A DNA stretch of 64,000 bases from SAR86 cluster bacterium. GTDB taxonomy: Bacteria; Pseudomonadota; Gammaproteobacteria; Magnimaribacterales; D2472. The stretch covers positions 852,315-916,314 of the forward strand of contig CP097971.1 of NCBI GenBank assembly GCA_023703615.1. Reading direction: 5' to 3'. The translations under genes and the position numbers were made by a program. Below, piece after piece: positions 63,590 through 64,000 of this stretch. Below the pieces are notes generated by a model. The model was not told where the DNA came from. It searched no databases and saw only the letters and a list, made by a program, of their open reading frames with translations. Position 1 is the stretch's first letter; each line of letters begins with the position of its first letter.

Positions 63590-64000
63590 TTAATATAGCT
63601 CTATATTAGCTATATCTAGTTTTGCTTCAAAGTCCTTACCATACGCAGCAAAAGCAATTGTCCTAATTTTAGATAAATTAATTTTTCTTGGCATATAAAA
63701 ATTCGATTTTTTTAAAGATGAAAATGGTATTTCAATAATACTCCAGTCTTCGTTGGGTTTAAACGAAGCTATGTATCTATCCCATGGAAATCTGCTTGCA
63801 GGTGTTCTCAACCATAAATAATAGTCATCATTTGTTCCTCTGACTGTAAATCGAACACCTTTAAAGTTGTTGGCATCAACAGGAAACTTTATGACTGACT
63901 GAATAAAACCACCGTTATTTTTAGTACTAACATTCCCTTCTAATCTGTAAAATTTTTCCTTACCATCTGTAAATTCTGAAAAAGTAACTTCTGAAATGCC
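63590..64000 (-). CDS. CIA30-domain protein, C-terminal part (gene cut by right window edge)
   Basis: The minus-strand frame stays open from 63592 to the window end, giving 136 visible residues, so the gene begins outside. My translation reads GGFIQSVIKFP, GVRFTVRGTNDDYYLWLRTP, then SFKPNEDWSIIEIPFSSL and KIRTIAFAAYGKDFEAKLDIANIELY, the jelly-roll pattern of the CIA30/NDUFAF1 domain. In mitochondria this family assists complex I assembly; in bacteria it is often an uncharacterised carbohydrate-binding-like domain. Whether a signal peptide precedes it cannot be seen. Confidence 0.75.
   Translation of the reverse strand, partial: GISEVTFSEFTDGKEKFYRLEGNVSTKNNGGFIQSVIKFPVDANNFKGVRFTVRGTNDDYYLWLRTPASRFPWDRYIASFKPNEDWSIIEIPFSSLKKSNFYMPRKINLSKIRTIAFAAYGKDFEAKLDIANIELY

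Noticed and set aside
1-64000. CRISPR array, prophage, integron or insertion sequence
   Set aside because: No regularly spaced repeats, transposase, integrase or phage structural genes were seen; gene content and codon character look uniform.

Overview
The window looks like a stretch of chromosome from a streamlined, AT-rich marine gammaproteobacterium, most like the SAR86 type. This rests on gammaproteobacterial gene orders (dedD-cvpA-purF, leuCDB-asd-fimV-truA-trpF, lexA next to topA), low GC by eye, almost gap-free packing (largest RNA-free gap about 127 bp) and an excess of acyl-CoA dehydrogenases. The SAR86 label is an inference and has not been tested by phylogeny. I see no prophage, insertion sequence, CRISPR array or broken gene, and no gene-free stretch above 300 bp. 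Both ends cut genes: a Nudix hydrolase on the left and a CIA30-domain protein on the right.

Layout. 1-7.4 kb: Nudix end, purL, an MltF-like lytic transglycosylase, uvrB, tRNA-Asn, an arsC-type reductase. 7.4-10.6 kb: sulfotransferase, lipoprotein cyclophilin, lpxH, an unknown membrane protein. 10.6-12.3 kb: umuDC behind a near-perfect LexA box. 12.3-14.6 kb: small poorly known genes and a bacterioferritin-like gene with a Fur-like palindrome and a second inverted repeat upstream. 14.6-19.8 kb: acnB, purF-cvpA-dedD. 19.9-29.8 kb: ten overlapping or abutting minus-strand genes for leucine, aspartate-family, chorismate and tryptophan synthesis with truA and fimV inside. 29.8-35.4 kb: a second unbroken minus-strand run, 5'-nucleotidase-thrH-queH-prpB-prpC-prpD, starting opposite lexA at a shared LexA box. 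35.5-43.3 kb: lexA, two small conserved genes, topA, then nadK-rhomboid-galU-pyrD. 43.4-50.6 kb: a tandem acyl-CoA dehydrogenase pair with a YihG-like acyltransferase, an RraA-like protein, a nitronate-monooxygenase-like flavoenzyme, and GST, MsrA-Trx-MsrB and VOC genes. 50.7-59.8 kb: a catabolic cluster. 59.8-64 kb: prc, xthA, a GNAT, tadA and a CIA30 fragment.

The most notable accessory content is the 50.7-59.8 kb cluster: acyl-CoA carboxylase beta and alpha, a TetR regulator, an AtuA-type protein, an enoyl-CoA hydratase and a split acyl-CoA dehydrogenase pair. It resembles the acyclic terpene utilisation (Atu) and leucine/isovalerate (Liu) logic, in which a beta-methyl-branched unsaturated acyl-CoA is carboxylated and then hydrated. 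Gene order, regulator position and the two-subunit dehydrogenase differ from Pseudomonas. Propionyl-CoA from such branched substrates could feed the methylcitrate genes at 30-33 kb, with AcnB at 14.7 kb as the likely hydratase. That link is inference.

Unusual starts (GTG, TTG) inside four-base stop/start overlaps recur through the biosynthetic operons, suggesting translational coupling. Functional calls come from reading motifs by eye. No database search was possible.
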